Notes under the pieces: model-generated
Database searches by the model: none
Told to the model about the DNA's origin: nothing
What the model saw: only the letters and a program-made list of their open reading frames with translations
In this document: positions 52,083 to 62,236 of the stretch, in pieces
How the letters are laid out: each line of letters opens with the position of its first letter
Position numbering within the stretch: the stretch's first letter is position 1
Program-made: the position numbers and the translations under genes
NCBI GenBank assembly: GCA_963710745.1
Contig: CAVQBP010000024.1
Location: forward strand, 310,001-374,000
Reading direction: 5' to 3'
Source: CAVQBP01 sp963710745
GTDB lineage: Bacteria; Bacteroidota; Ignavibacteria; Ignavibacteriales; Ignavibacteriaceae
Length of the DNA stretch: 64,000 nucleotides

Positions 52083-53753
52083 ATGAGTTTACTTAATACT
52101 AATATTAATGATAACACTTCAAAAGAAGGCTGGAAAATTTTAAAATCTCCAATAAATAAAATCCTTTTTATTATTATCTGCATTTTAATTCTATTAATAA
52201 TCTTAATTAATCCGATACTTAACATTGTAGCTAAACCCAAAATATTAAACTCGTTAAAAAGCCGGAAAAATTTAAATGTAAATGCCGGATATGCAGGATA
52301 TAATGTATTTACTCAAAATTTTTCTATAGATAATATCCGGATTAGTATGAAAGATTCTGCTTCGGGAGATTCCGCCGATTTTTACATCCCCTATTTTCAG
52401 ATGTCAAATCTCAAGCTGCTAAAATTAATTGTGGGAAGCGGTCTTTCATTTAATGAAATGATTTTTAATCATCCGCATCTTTTTGTTAAACGAACTTTCA
52501 AAAACAATAAAAAAGAACTTAAAAAAAATGAGAATAAAGATCCTGATAATTCCGCGTTTTTAAACATTCTGCCTGAAAGGCTGAAACCATTAACATTCAG
52601 GCAAATCTCAATTAACTTCTTAACTTTATCCCAGATTATAAATGATAAAGAATACAATGATTCTGTAAAAAAAATTTTAATAACAGCGGAAGATGTAAAG
52701 ATCGACTCTTCAGTTATACAAGATTCCTTATCGCTTAAATATGCTTCCGGATTAAATATTTTAATTGAAGATCTCTCCTATCATTTTAAAGACGATTACT
52801 TAATTAAATTAGGAAATCTAAAAGCATCTTCATCAGATTCAACATTTATTCTAAAAGATATTACTTACAAGCCTTATATCTCGGATAGTGCTTTTTTCAG
52901 CCACAGAAAATACAGCTCCGACAGGTATAAAATCAGAGCTCCATTTATTTCTTTGAAAGGAATAAATTTTAATAAATTGATTTGGAGGAACAGCTATTTA
53001 TTCAGGTATATTGATGCAAGGGATTTAAATATCAGTATCTGTACAAATAAAGAAGCGCCGCCTGATACCAATTCCATTCCCAAAATGCCAAATGAAATAA
53101 TGCGATCGGCAAAGAAAAAAATAAGCATTAAAGATGTGCGATTAAAGAACTGGACAATTCATATCCGGGCAAGGCATCCGTATGTCAAAAAATATTCAGA
53201 TGTTACTTTTACAAAAGTAAGCGGAGAAATTAAAAATGTAAGTAATACACCTAAAGAACAATCTGAAAAGAATCCTTGTAAACTAGATATATCCGGGAGT
53301 TTGTATGGCTTAGCAAAACTAAGTATAAAAATGAATTTACCGTTACTCTCACAAAATCTGTCTTTTGATTATAAAGGCGAACTTAATTCGATGAGTGCTC
53401 TGCCTATTAATAACCAGATCAAACCGGCAGATCATGTTAAATTAAAATCGGGTGAAATTGAATCAATTAATTTTTCTGTACATGTTTTAAGGAGCGCTGC
53501 TGATGTTTATGTCAAACCAATATATAAGAATTTGAAAATAGAAAAACTAAAAGAGAATTCCGAAGAAGGAGGTGTTGCAAATAAAGCAGGCTCATTTATT
53601 GCAAATAATTTTGTAATAAGAACTTCGAATCCAAATAAAGACGGGGAAATTAAAATTGGAAGCATAATTTACCTGAAAGACAAAGGGGACACTTTTCTTG
53701 ATGTAATCTGGACATCGGTAAAAAAAGGACTGGGCGAGGTTGTCGGGTTCTGA
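52083..53753 (+). CDS. AsmA-like inner-membrane-anchored protein, putative
   Basis: 556 residues. One strong N-terminal membrane helix (about 25-48, ILFIIICILILLIILINPIL) is followed by a large beta-rich periplasmic domain. Segments such as NFSIDNIRISMKDSASGDSADFYIPYFQMSNLKLLKLIVGSGLSFNEMIFNHPHLFVKRTF recall AsmA/DUF748-type proteins, which have lipid-transfer or envelope roles. The start of the second half (SIKDVRLKNWTIHIRARHPYVKKYSDVTFTKVSGEI) has the same character. No enzymatic motif. It is 44 bp upstream of the CDF transporter on the same strand. The family call is by architecture and is not certain. Confidence 0.6.
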   Translation: MSLLNTNINDNTSKEGWKILKSPINKILFIIICILILLIILINPILNIVAKPKILNSLKSRKNLNVNAGYAGYNVFTQNFSIDNIRISMKDSASGDSADFYIPYFQMSNLKLLKLIVGSGLSFNEMIFNHPHLFVKRTFKNNKKELKKNENKDPDNSAFLNILPERLKPLTFRQISINFLTLSQIINDKEYNDSVKKILITAEDVKIDSSVIQDSLSLKYASGLNILIEDLSYHFKDDYLIKLGNLKASSSDSTFILKDITYKPYISDSAFFSHRKYSSDRYKIRAPFISLKGINFNKLIWRNSYLFRYIDARDLNISICTNKEAPPDTNSIPKMPNEIMRSAKKKISIKDVRLKNWTIHIRARHPYVKKYSDVTFTKVSGEIKNVSNTPKEQSEKNPCKLDISGSLYGLAKLSIKMNLPLLSQNLSFDYKGELNSMSALPINNQIKPADHVKLKSGEIESINFSVHVLRSAADVYVKPIYKNLKIEKLKENSEEGGVANKAGSFIANNFVIRTSNPNKDGEIKIGSIIYLKDKGDTFLDVIWTSVKKGLGEVVGF

Positions 53754-53797
53754 TAAAAAGAATGATTGTTTGATACCTTTGCTTTATTTTTATTTTT

Positions 53798-54724
53798 ATG
53801 AAATCCTCTTCAAAAATATCTATTTATGCTGCATTAACAGGGAATTTCCTTGTTACGGCAACCAAGTTTACTGCAGCAATAATATCCGGCAGCTCAGCTA
53901 TGTTGTCCGAGGGAATTCATTCTCTTGTAGATACAGGAAATCAATTTCTTTTACTCTTCGGATTGAGACAATCAAAAAAACCTGCAACCGATTTGTTCCC
54001 TTATGGTCACGGAAAAGAAGTTTATTTCTGGAGTTTTGTGGTTGCTATTTTGATATTCGCACTAGGTGCCGGCGTCTCGGTTTATGAAGGTATAAATCAT
54101 TTAATAACCCCGAACCCGATTGAAGATCCTCTTATTAATTATATTGTTTTATCCTTTGCTTTTATTTTTGAAGGAACGACTCTGTTAATTGCACTAAAGC
54201 AATTTTCGAAAGAGAAAGGAAAATATAGTTATTTTGAAGCGGTTCACAGAGGGAAAGATCCTTCTCACTTCATTGTAATATTTGAAGATTCGGCAGCAGT
54301 AGCAGGTATTGTTACCGCCTTTGCCGGAATCTTTCTCGGAGAAATTACAGGGAATCCGTATTTCGACGGGATAGCGTCAATTATAATTGGAATAATATTG
54401 GGAATAACTGCTGCTTTACTGGCATATGAGACAAAAGGATTATTAATAGGAGAAAGCGCAAATAAAGAAATCGTTTCTAAAATCAGGAAGATTATTTCAT
54501 CTTTTGATGAGATACAAAATATTAATGAAATTCTGACAATGCATATGGGCCCTGATTATATCCTGGCAAATATTGCAGTAGATTTTATCGGGTCAATCGG
54601 AAGCGAAGAAGTTGAATACATTATATCTCTCCTGGATAAAAAAATTAAAAATGAAATTCCTGATGTAAAAAGAATTTTCATTGAAGCTGAATCATTTTCC
54701 AAGAATAAGAGATCAGAAATGTAA
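53798..54724 (+). CDS. Cation diffusion facilitator (CDF) metal transporter, SLC30A9-like
   Basis: 308 residues with six predicted membrane spans. TM2 carries SAMLSEGIHSLVDTGNQFLLLFG, in which the metal-binding H and D are kept (E-G-x-x-H-S-x-x-D). PYGHGKEVYFWSF is the family signature between TM2 and TM3. TM5 carries FEDSAAVAGIVTAFAG, typical of the SLC30A9-like subgroup. A C-terminal regulatory domain (about 225-300) follows. CDF proteins export Zn2+, Fe2+, Co2+ or Mn2+ using the proton gradient. The metal here is not certain. Confidence 0.9.
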   Translation: MKSSSKISIYAALTGNFLVTATKFTAAIISGSSAMLSEGIHSLVDTGNQFLLLFGLRQSKKPATDLFPYGHGKEVYFWSFVVAILIFALGAGVSVYEGINHLITPNPIEDPLINYIVLSFAFIFEGTTLLIALKQFSKEKGKYSYFEAVHRGKDPSHFIVIFEDSAAVAGIVTAFAGIFLGEITGNPYFDGIASIIIGIILGITAALLAYETKGLLIGESANKEIVSKIRKIISSFDEIQNINEILTMHMGPDYILANIAVDFIGSIGSEEVEYIISLLDKKIKNEIPDVKRIFIEAESFSKNKRSEM

Positions 54725-54917
54725 TTTAGTGATAAAGCATCTATTAGAATACAATTGATCTTGCATCATCCAATAATGATATTTCTTTTTGTGATTTAAA
54801 CTAATTATTAATAAGAAAGGTTTTCAATAATGAAATCCTATTTAAAATAATTGATAATTTTGCAGATAGATGTCATATCCATTTAATTTATAAAATTTTT
54901 GTATAAGGAGATGAAAA

Positions 54918-55388
54918 ATGAACGATAAAAACCTTAGAAAAAATCTCGCCGAATTTTTAAGCAAAGCTTTGGCTCACGCAACTGTTAAAGATGCAATAAA
55001 CAATCTGAAGCCTGAACTCAGGAATAAACAGCCGCAAAAAGGGATTCATTCGGTGTGGGAAGAATTTGAACATATGAGAATTACCCAGGAAGATATTTTA
55101 AGATATACACTGGATAAAAACTGGAAATCGCCCAAATGGCCTGACGAATACTGGCCGGATAATAATAAACTGACAGATAAAATCTGGGATGAAAGTGTTC
55201 AAAAATTTTTTTCTGATATGGATGAATTATTAATGCTGGCAAATAACCCTGAAACAGATCTAACTGCTGAAATTCCGCATGGAGAAGGGAGAACTTATTT
55301 AAGAGAGCTGCTCCTGGTAATTGATCATAATGCATATCATGGCGGGCAGATAATTCTGGTTAGGAAACTTCTAAACGACTGGGAATGA
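54918..55388 (+). CDS. DinB-family protein (four-helix bundle, metal-binding)
   Basis: 156 residues. The histidine triad is visible: one in EEFEHMRITQEDIL (about 51) and two in LLLVIDHNAYHGGQIILVR near the C-terminus. This is the DinB/YfiT metal-dependent fold. Activities vary within the family (thiol transfer, hydrolase), so none is claimed. It is a single gene with an AGGAG upstream of the ATG. Confidence 0.85.
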   Translation: MNDKNLRKNLAEFLSKALAHATVKDAINNLKPELRNKQPQKGIHSVWEEFEHMRITQEDILRYTLDKNWKSPKWPDEYWPDNNKLTDKIWDESVQKFFSDMDELLMLANNPETDLTAEIPHGEGRTYLRELLLVIDHNAYHGGQIILVRKLLNDWE

Positions 55389-55582
55389 ATAAATATCCTT
55401 TTTTATGCATTAAACCTTAATAGTATTTAAATTAATTCTATATAATGCATCTATTCACTTTTCATTTAAAAATGCAAACCGTATTTTTGAACTGCAGGTA
55501 TAAGGAAGAATTCAACTTAACTTAATCTTGTATAAACTCATTAAAGTTTAATAAATTTTTTAACGGATAAGGGAGAAATAAA

Positions 55583-56773
55583 TTGGTATCTGAAGTTGCA
55601 AACAGGATAAATGAATCCCCCACAATGAAAGTTTCTGCACTTGCAAAAAAAATGAAAGCAGACGGAGAGAATGTAATTAATTTAAGTGTCGGCGAACCTG
55701 ATTTTCCAACACCCGAGAACATAAAGCAGGCTGCAAAAAAAGCCATTGACGAAAACCAAACCCGATATACAATTAATTCCGGTACTGTAGAATTAAGGAA
55801 AGCAATTGCAGCAAAATTAAAAAGAGATAATGATCTTGATTATGACATAAAGAATATTATAGTTTCAAATGGTGCTAAACATAGTGTATTCAACTGCATC
55901 CTGGCAACTGTTAATAAGGGAGAAGAAGTAATTATTCCTGCACCTTATTGGGTTTCTTATCCTGATATGGTAAGCATTGCAAACGGAACATCTATTATTA
56001 TCGATACTAAAGAAGAAAACGGATTTAAAGTTACTCCTGAAGAATTAGAGAGAGCAATCACTCCCAAAACAAAAGCCTTAATTTTATGCAATCCGTCTAA
56101 TCCAACTGGTTCAGCATATTCAGGAACTGAATTGGAGAAAGTTGCAGAAGTCTGCCTTAAACATAATTTCTACATCATTAGTGATGAGATCTATGAAAAG
56201 CTTACATACGGAGATTATAAGTTTGTTAGTTTCCCTTCCTTAAATGAAGAGCTTAAAAAAAGAACTCTTCTGGTTAACGGCTTGTCAAAAGCATATTCCA
56301 TGACCGGATGGAGAATCGGATATACTGCGGGACCTGAAAATGTAATACAGGCAATTAACAAAATACAAAGTCATTCTACATCTAATGCAGCTTCAATATC
56401 CCAGGCTGCTTCAAAGGAGGCTTTAAATGGTTCTCAGGATGCTGTTGAAGAGATGAGAAAAGAATTTGAAAAAAGGAGAAATTATCTTTACACCCAGCTG
56501 GTTTCAATTGACGGCATATCTTGTTATAAGCCGGAAGGAGCATTTTATCTGTTCCCAAATATTTCGGTATACTTTAACAAATCGTATGAAGAGACTTTGA
56601 TAAAAGATTCGTTCGATTTTGCTATGTTTATATTATCAGATGCTAAAGTTGCTGCTGTTCCCGGCAGTGCGTTTGGTGCCGAGGGTTTCTTAAGACTTTC
56701 TTATGCAACTTCCATGTCCAACCTGGAAGAAGCTGTTGCACGATTAAAGGAATCTCTGAAGAAACTTAAATAA
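55583..56773 (+). CDS. Aspartate aminotransferase (class I/II, PLP)
   Basis: 396 residues from TTG 55583, which is preceded by GGGAGAAATAAA. PLP-binding signature VNGLSKAYSMTGWRIGY (Lys236), the NPSNPTGSAYSGTEL loop, SDEIYEKLTYG, and LSVGEPDFPTPENIK at the start. The C-terminal RLSYATSMSNLEEAVARLKE holds the carboxylate-binding Arg. It exchanges amino groups between aspartate and 2-oxoglutarate; it belongs to the Igamma/Ibeta group typical of this phylum. Stop 54 bp before the stop of convergent aroE; a hairpin plus T-run lies between. Confidence 0.93.
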   Translation: MVSEVANRINESPTMKVSALAKKMKADGENVINLSVGEPDFPTPENIKQAAKKAIDENQTRYTINSGTVELRKAIAAKLKRDNDLDYDIKNIIVSNGAKHSVFNCILATVNKGEEVIIPAPYWVSYPDMVSIANGTSIIIDTKEENGFKVTPEELERAITPKTKALILCNPSNPTGSAYSGTELEKVAEVCLKHNFYIISDEIYEKLTYGDYKFVSFPSLNEELKKRTLLVNGLSKAYSMTGWRIGYTAGPENVIQAINKIQSHSTSNAASISQAASKEALNGSQDAVEEMRKEFEKRRNYLYTQLVSIDGISCYKPEGAFYLFPNISVYFNKSYEETLIKDSFDFAMFILSDAKVAAVPGSAFGAEGFLRLSYATSMSNLEEAVARLKESLKKLK

Positions 56774-56800
56774 TACATATTTTTTATGCAGTACAGTTCA

Positions 56801-56829
56801 GCAGCCCGTGCTGCATATTTAATTTTTTT
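56801..56829 (+). terminator. Candidate terminator between aspartate aminotransferase and aroE
   Basis: GCAGC-CCGT-GCTGC (56801-56814) followed by ATATTT and a run of seven T (56823-56829). A larger stem is possible with ATGCAG at 56786-56791 and CTGCAT at 56811-56816. It lies just after the aminotransferase gene and overlaps the last bases of convergent aroE. Confidence 0.45.
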
Positions 56830-57700
56830 AAGTGTGGATATAAAGCTGAAGTGACTTATGCAGTTTTTCAACCGGTAATTCCTCCCCTGTCCAGAGTTTA
56901 AAAGCTCCAGCTGCCTGGAAAACAAGCATATTAAGACCATCCAGGGTAGTTGCTCCCTTATTTTCTGCAATCTGCATAAATTTTGTTTTAATAGGATTAT
57001 AAACCAAATCAAAAATTATCTGTCCTTTCACAAATGAATCATCCAGGGTAATAACTGCATCATCATTCTCAGGATACATACCGACAGGAGTTGAATTAAT
57101 AATTAATTTGGAATCTTTTAAAATCGGTACGAGTCCCGGTGGAAAAAGTTCCTTGACAGATAATCCGTCAAACTTCATTTTAGCTTTGAAATAACTTTTT
57201 AAAGATTCTGCTCTCTGTTCAGTTCTATTTATCAAAAATATTTTTTTCGGTTTAAAATGGCGGATTAACGTATAAATAACTGCTCTTGCAGCACCGCCTG
57301 ATCCAATTATACTGAAAGTTTCACCCGATAATTCTTTTTTATACGGGTTTAAAGTTTCAAGAATTCCGGTTACATCAGTATTATAACCGCTGAGCTTTCC
57401 CATCTCATTTACCACTGTATTAATGGAACCAACAATAGAAGCTTCCTCGGAAATATTACTCATGAATTCCATAATCTTTTCTTTATGCGGTATTGTTACA
57501 TTAAAACCCTTAATACCAAGAGCCACTATACCTTTGATACCATTTTTTAAATTAGCCGGCGGGATATCAAAAGGGAGGTAGATATAATCCAGTTTATTTA
57601 TTTCAAAGCCAACATTATGAATAAAAGGTGAAAAGGTGTGCTTAATCGGGTGCCCTATAAGTCCGACTATCTGAGTATTAAGATGAAATGAATCTCTCAT
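56828..57700 (-). CDS. aroE: Shikimate dehydrogenase AroE
   Basis: 290 residues. Substrate-binding signature IGHPIKHTFSPFIHN near the N-terminus, catalytic Lys73 in NVTIPHKEKIM and Asp109 in GYNTDVTG, NADP-binding loop IIGSGGAARAVIYTL (131-145), and NSTPVGMYP. It reduces 3-dehydroshikimate with NADPH, step 4 of the shikimate pathway. It is followed, 44 bp upstream on the same strand, by the TPR gene. Confidence 0.95.
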   Translation of the reverse strand: MRDSFHLNTQIVGLIGHPIKHTFSPFIHNVGFEINKLDYIYLPFDIPPANLKNGIKGIVALGIKGFNVTIPHKEKIMEFMSNISEEASIVGSINTVVNEMGKLSGYNTDVTGILETLNPYKKELSGETFSIIGSGGAARAVIYTLIRHFKPKKIFLINRTEQRAESLKSYFKAKMKFDGLSVKELFPPGLVPILKDSKLIINSTPVGMYPENDDAVITLDDSFVKGQIIFDLVYNPIKTKFMQIAENKGATTLDGLNMLVFQAAGAFKLWTGEELPVEKLHKSLQLYIHT

Positions 57701-57744
57701 AATTAGTAGAAAAGAGTATAAGCATTAAAGATAATTTAAAAAAA

Positions 57745-59160
57745 TCAGGTTTCACCTAACAACTTTTTAAAAAGCTTAGACGATTTAATCTCAGGATACT
57801 CCTTGGCAAACTCCGTCCTGATAGCAGGATCTAGTTTGAATGCTGTCTTTAAACATTCAACTGCTTCTTTAGTTCTGCTTAATATAAAATTGACTTTAGC
57901 TTTCCCGTAATAAGAAGTAGCATCTTCAGGATCTATCCTTATACAATGATTAAAAGCTTTCAGAGCTTCCAGCCAATCACCCATTTCCAGATATGTTTCT
58001 GAAAGGTTAAACCAAATTTCAAAATTATCAGGTGCTATTTTAACTGCGGATTTATAACTGCTAACAGCTTCCTGCAATTTTCCAAGTGAATATTCCAAAT
58101 CTGCTTTGGCATACCATGCATCGGCACTATCCTGGGATAAAGAAATTGCTTTATTGAAATCTTTTAATGCAAGCTGGAATTTTCCCAACGAATCATAACA
58201 AAATCCTCTTGCCAGATAAGCTTCATAATAATTTTCATTAATTTTTATGGCATCGCTATAAAAAGTAATTGAGTTTGCCAATTCTCCCATTTCTTCATAA
58301 ATATTTGCAATGTTGTAAAATGAAGCTTCATCACGGCCATCGATCTGAATAGTTTTTTTGAAACTATCTATCGCCTGCTGAAATCTTCCCAGGTCTGCAA
58401 GTGTATTTCCGCGATTAAACCAGGCTGCTGCAAAATTATCTTTAATTGCAATTGCCAGGTCATAACTGTCAATTGCTTTTTCCAATTTGTTAATCTTAGC
58501 CAGAACCACACCCCTGTTATACCATCCGCTTGCATTATAAGGTTCTATTTCAAGAAATTTATCATAAGCTTCCAGCGATTTGTCAAAGTCTTCCAGGTTT
58601 TCATAGCAAAAGCCAAGTTCGTAATAAGCTTCAGAAAATTCGTCATCGACATTTATTATTTTCAGGAAACAATTTATTGCATCAAAATAATTTTCCTGCC
58701 TCTGGTATAACAATCCCAGACTGAAAATTATTTCTTCATTACCCGGATCCAATTTTATTGCATTTAGAAGTGTTTCTTTGGCTTGTTTATAAAGGCCGAG
58801 ACTTTCTTCGGTCTCTGCTTTATCCATAAGAATTTCAGAGTCCGATGGGTTTAAGGAAATTGCTTTGTTATAACATTCTAAAGCTTCTTCAAAATTAAAA
58901 AGGCCATTCAATACAGCCCCTTTTTTTAACCAGTACTCGGAATTATAAGGTGCGATATCGAGCAGTTTATTTACAAAATATAAACCGGCATCGAATTTCT
59001 CACTGTCAATACAATTTTGAACTGTCTCTTCAACAGCTTCCATACAGGAGTAAATACTTCCCTCTTCAATAAGACCTTTATACTTTTGTATTTCAAAATC
59101 AATGTTTTTATTATTACTATAAAAACTTTCTCCACTGAAATCAGAATCGTAATAAGACAT
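57745..59160 (-). CDS. Tetratricopeptide repeat protein
   Basis: 471 residues from ATG 59160. A GTG two codons earlier (59166) is also possible, but GGAG at the right distance supports the ATG. The protein is built of about a dozen TPR units of 34 residues (for example SEYWLKKGAVLNGLFNFEEALECYNKAISLNPSD and NASGWYNRGVVLAKINKLEKAIDSYDLAIAIKDN). It has no signal peptide or membrane span, so it is a cytoplasmic protein-protein interaction scaffold. Partners unknown. Lies upstream of aroE and possibly co-transcribed. Confidence 0.92.
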   Translation of the reverse strand: MSYYDSDFSGESFYSNNKNIDFEIQKYKGLIEEGSIYSCMEAVEETVQNCIDSEKFDAGLYFVNKLLDIAPYNSEYWLKKGAVLNGLFNFEEALECYNKAISLNPSDSEILMDKAETEESLGLYKQAKETLLNAIKLDPGNEEIIFSLGLLYQRQENYFDAINCFLKIINVDDEFSEAYYELGFCYENLEDFDKSLEAYDKFLEIEPYNASGWYNRGVVLAKINKLEKAIDSYDLAIAIKDNFAAAWFNRGNTLADLGRFQQAIDSFKKTIQIDGRDEASFYNIANIYEEMGELANSITFYSDAIKINENYYEAYLARGFCYDSLGKFQLALKDFNKAISLSQDSADAWYAKADLEYSLGKLQEAVSSYKSAVKIAPDNFEIWFNLSETYLEMGDWLEALKAFNHCIRIDPEDATSYYGKAKVNFILSRTKEAVECLKTAFKLDPAIRTEFAKEYPEIKSSKLFKKLLGET

Positions 59161-59342
59161 CTGCACTCCAAAACTAGAAATTATCTTCGAAAAAATGTAT
59201 TACTAAATAAGTATAAAAGCAAGCTGGTTATGAATGTCATTTTATACTACACAAAAGAATTAATTTTTTCCCAATTAATAAATATCAAAAAAAATGCCGT
59301 GATTATTTATCCATTAAATATTATAAACCTCGGGATTTATGG

Positions 59343-60557
59343 CTAGTTTGCTAAAACAGAAGTAACTTTTTCAGCAGCTTCTTTTAAACTGGCTGCTACT
59401 TCAAAATTTAAACCGGAATCATTAAGCATTTCGCCGGCTTCTTCCGCATTTGTTCCTTCCAGCCTAACTACAACAGGAACGGTAACATCCATTTCTTTGG
59501 TTGCATCGATTACACCTTGTGCAACCCTGTCGCATCTTACAATTCCTCCGAAAATATTTATCAGAATCGCTTTGACATTCGGATCGGATAGAATGATTTT
59601 AAATCCGTTAGCAACTGTAGTTTTATTTGCACCGCCTCCGACATCAAGGAAATTAGCGGGTTCTCCTCCGGCAAGTTTAATAATATCCATGGTTGCCATT
59701 GCAAGACCTGCTCCGTTTACCATACATCCTACATTACCATCTAATTTTATATAATTAAGATTATACTTGGAAGCTTCAATTTCAAGAGCATCTTCTTCAT
59801 AAAGATCCCTGAAAGCAGCTATATCCTTATGACGGTACAAAGCATTATCATCAAAATTCATTTTAGCATCCAGTGCTACGACACGATCATCATTAGTAAT
59901 TACAAGAGGATTAATTTCAAGGAGTGAGGCATCGGTATCTAAATATGCCTTATAAAGAGCTCCGATAAATTTTATGAAATACTTAAAAGTATCCCCTTCC
60001 AAACCAAGAGAAAAAGCTAATTTCCTAGCCTGATAGGTCTGCAATCCTACTGAAGGTTCAACCCATTCTTTAATAATTTTTTCAGGGGTTTCAGCTGCAA
60101 CTTTTTCAATTTCAACCCCGCCCTCCGTAGAAGCCATAATAACATTCTTTGAAACGGATCTGTCCAGGAGAATACTGAGATAAAATTCTTTTTTAAAATC
60201 TAGGCCTTCAGCAATAAAAAGGGTTTTAACAATTTTTCCCTCCTTCCCGGTTTGGTGCGTAACCAGAAGATTACCAAGCATTTTCCCGGCATATTCTTTA
60301 AGCTTATCTACAGATGTGGTAAATTTTACACCACCTTCAAGTATCAGTTCAGCCCGGTTCTGAGGATTATAAAGCTTCCCCTTTCCCCTGCCTCCTGCAT
60401 GTATCTGCGATTTCACCACAAACTGGTTTATTCCTCTTGATTGTAATTCTGCAATTGCATTATCTACTGCCGATAACTCTTTTACTGCAATGCCATCCTG
60501 AACAGGTACATTGTATTTTTTTAGAATTTCTTTTGCCTGATATTCATGAATTTTCAT
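59343..60557 (-). CDS. sucC: Succinyl-CoA ligase (ADP-forming) beta subunit SucC
   Basis: 404 residues, slightly longer than typical. MKIHEYQAKEILKKYNVPVQDGI is the family start. ATP-grasp domain with KSQIHAGGRGKGKLY, LEINPLVITNDDRVVALDAKMNFDDNAL, then LDVGGGANKTTVANGFKIILSDPNVKAILINIFGGIVRCDRVAQGVIDA in the CoA-ligase domain. It catalyses the TCA step succinyl-CoA to succinate with substrate-level phosphorylation. The alpha subunit (sucD) is not next to it. It is 47 bp downstream of the aldehyde dehydrogenase gene. Confidence 0.96.
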   Translation of the reverse strand: MKIHEYQAKEILKKYNVPVQDGIAVKELSAVDNAIAELQSRGINQFVVKSQIHAGGRGKGKLYNPQNRAELILEGGVKFTTSVDKLKEYAGKMLGNLLVTHQTGKEGKIVKTLFIAEGLDFKKEFYLSILLDRSVSKNVIMASTEGGVEIEKVAAETPEKIIKEWVEPSVGLQTYQARKLAFSLGLEGDTFKYFIKFIGALYKAYLDTDASLLEINPLVITNDDRVVALDAKMNFDDNALYRHKDIAAFRDLYEEDALEIEASKYNLNYIKLDGNVGCMVNGAGLAMATMDIIKLAGGEPANFLDVGGGANKTTVANGFKIILSDPNVKAILINIFGGIVRCDRVAQGVIDATKEMDVTVPVVVRLEGTNAEEAGEMLNDSGLNFEVAASLKEAAEKVTSVLAN

Positions 60558-60604
60558 TTTAACCTTCGTTCTTTTTATTTAAATAATTTTAAAAAATAGA
60601 ATTT

Positions 60605-62236
60605 TTATTCTTCACTCATAAACGGATAACGCCAATCTTTAGGCGGTTCAAATGTTTCCTTAATTGTTCTTACAGTCATCCACCTCATAATATTTAAACC
60701 GCTGCCGGCTTTGTCATTCGTTCCCGATGCTCTTCCGCCGCCGAAAGGCTGCTGCCCGACAACTGCAGCAGTAGGTTTATCATTAATATAAAAATTACCC
60801 GAAGCGTTTCTAAGCTTATCAGACATTTTCAATATCGCTTTCCGATCCTGAGCCCATACTGCACCGGTAAGTGCGTATGGTGAAGTTGTGTCGCAAAGTT
60901 CTAATGTTTCATCGAACTTATCATCCTCATAGACATACATTGTTAAAACAGGGCCGAAAATTTCCTCTTCCATTGTTTTAAATTTCGGATTGGTGGTAAC
61001 AATAGTAGTAGGTTCAATAAAATATCCTTTGGAATCATCAAAGTTGCCGCCGGTAATAATTTCAGCCTCTGCAGAATTCTTGGCAAAATTTATATACTCA
61101 GTAATAGATTTGAAAGCTCCTTTATCAATTACTGCAGTCATAAAATTTGTAAAATCATCAGCGCTGCCTATTTTTAATTTATTGATTTCAGAGACGTATT
61201 TCTCCTTAAATTTTCCCCATATAGATTTTGGAATATACATTCTTGAAGCTGCCGAACATTTCTGCCCCTGGTATTCGAAAGCACCTCTGATTGCTGCAAC
61301 TACTAAAGCATCCACATCAGCTGAATTATGAACAAATATAAAATCTTTGCCGCCGGTTTCTCCAATTATTCGGGGATAGTATTTCATGTTTTTCAAATTA
61401 TCAGATACAGTTTTCCACATTCCCTGGAATACAGCAGTTGAGCCTGTAAAATGAATTCCCGCCAAAAAAGGGCTGCTCATAGCAGGAGTTCCGACTTCCC
61501 CTCCGGATCCCGGGACAAAATTGATAACTCCTTTCGGCATACCCGCTGCTTCAAACAATTTCATTAAATGATATGCAGAATAGACAGCACTTGAAGCGGG
61601 TTTCCATAATACAACATTACCGACAATTGCAGGTGCAGTTGGCAGATTACCTGCAATAGAAGTAAAATTAAACGGAGTAACAGCAAAGACAAAACCTTCC
61701 AGGGGTCTGTATTCCAGGCGGTTCCACATTCCATAAGGTGAATACGGCTGTTCTGCCATCAATTGAGTCATATAGAAAGAATTAAATCTCCAGAAATCTA
61801 TTAATTCGCAGGCAGAATCAATTTCCGCCTGATGAACCACTTTTGATTGTCCAAGCATTGTTGCTGCATTTACGGCAGACCTCCATGAACCGGCCAAAAG
61901 ATCTGCCATTTTAAGGAAGATTGAGACTCTGTGCTCCCACGGCATATCCGCCCATTCTTTTCTGGCTTCAAGAGCAGCTTCAATTGCCTGTTCTATTTCC
62001 TTCTTCCCCGCTTTATGATAAATGCCTAATAAATGTCCGTGATCATGCGGAATCCTCATTTCAGAAGTATTGCCGGTCTTTATTTCTTCTCCATTAATAA
62101 TCAGAGGAACTTCAATCTGTTTGGATTTTAATTCGGATAATTTCTTTTTAAGTTCAGCCCTTTCGGTGCTACCCGGTTTATACAATTTAACTGGTTCATT
62201 TACAGGATGTGGTACTTTAAAATATGCATTAGACAT
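60605..62236 (-). CDS. pruA: Delta-1-pyrroline-5-carboxylate dehydrogenase (L-glutamate gamma-semialdehyde dehydrogenase)
   Basis: 543 residues, normal for the single-domain form (no PutA proline dehydrogenase fusion). Catalytic Glu293 in GETGGKDFIFVH, catalytic Cys327 in YQGQKCSAASRMYIP, NAD-binding FTGSTAVFQGMW and a Pro/Ala-rich C-terminus with GSGLNIMRWMTVRTIKETF. It oxidises glutamate semialdehyde/P5C to glutamate in proline breakdown. No putA-like proline dehydrogenase is adjacent. Cytoplasmic. Probably co-transcribed with sucC downstream. Confidence 0.93.
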   Translation of the reverse strand: MSNAYFKVPHPVNEPVKLYKPGSTERAELKKKLSELKSKQIEVPLIINGEEIKTGNTSEMRIPHDHGHLLGIYHKAGKKEIEQAIEAALEARKEWADMPWEHRVSIFLKMADLLAGSWRSAVNAATMLGQSKVVHQAEIDSACELIDFWRFNSFYMTQLMAEQPYSPYGMWNRLEYRPLEGFVFAVTPFNFTSIAGNLPTAPAIVGNVVLWKPASSAVYSAYHLMKLFEAAGMPKGVINFVPGSGGEVGTPAMSSPFLAGIHFTGSTAVFQGMWKTVSDNLKNMKYYPRIIGETGGKDFIFVHNSADVDALVVAAIRGAFEYQGQKCSAASRMYIPKSIWGKFKEKYVSEINKLKIGSADDFTNFMTAVIDKGAFKSITEYINFAKNSAEAEIITGGNFDDSKGYFIEPTTIVTTNPKFKTMEEEIFGPVLTMYVYEDDKFDETLELCDTTSPYALTGAVWAQDRKAILKMSDKLRNASGNFYINDKPTAAVVGQQPFGGGRASGTNDKAGSGLNIMRWMTVRTIKETFEPPKDWRYPFMSEE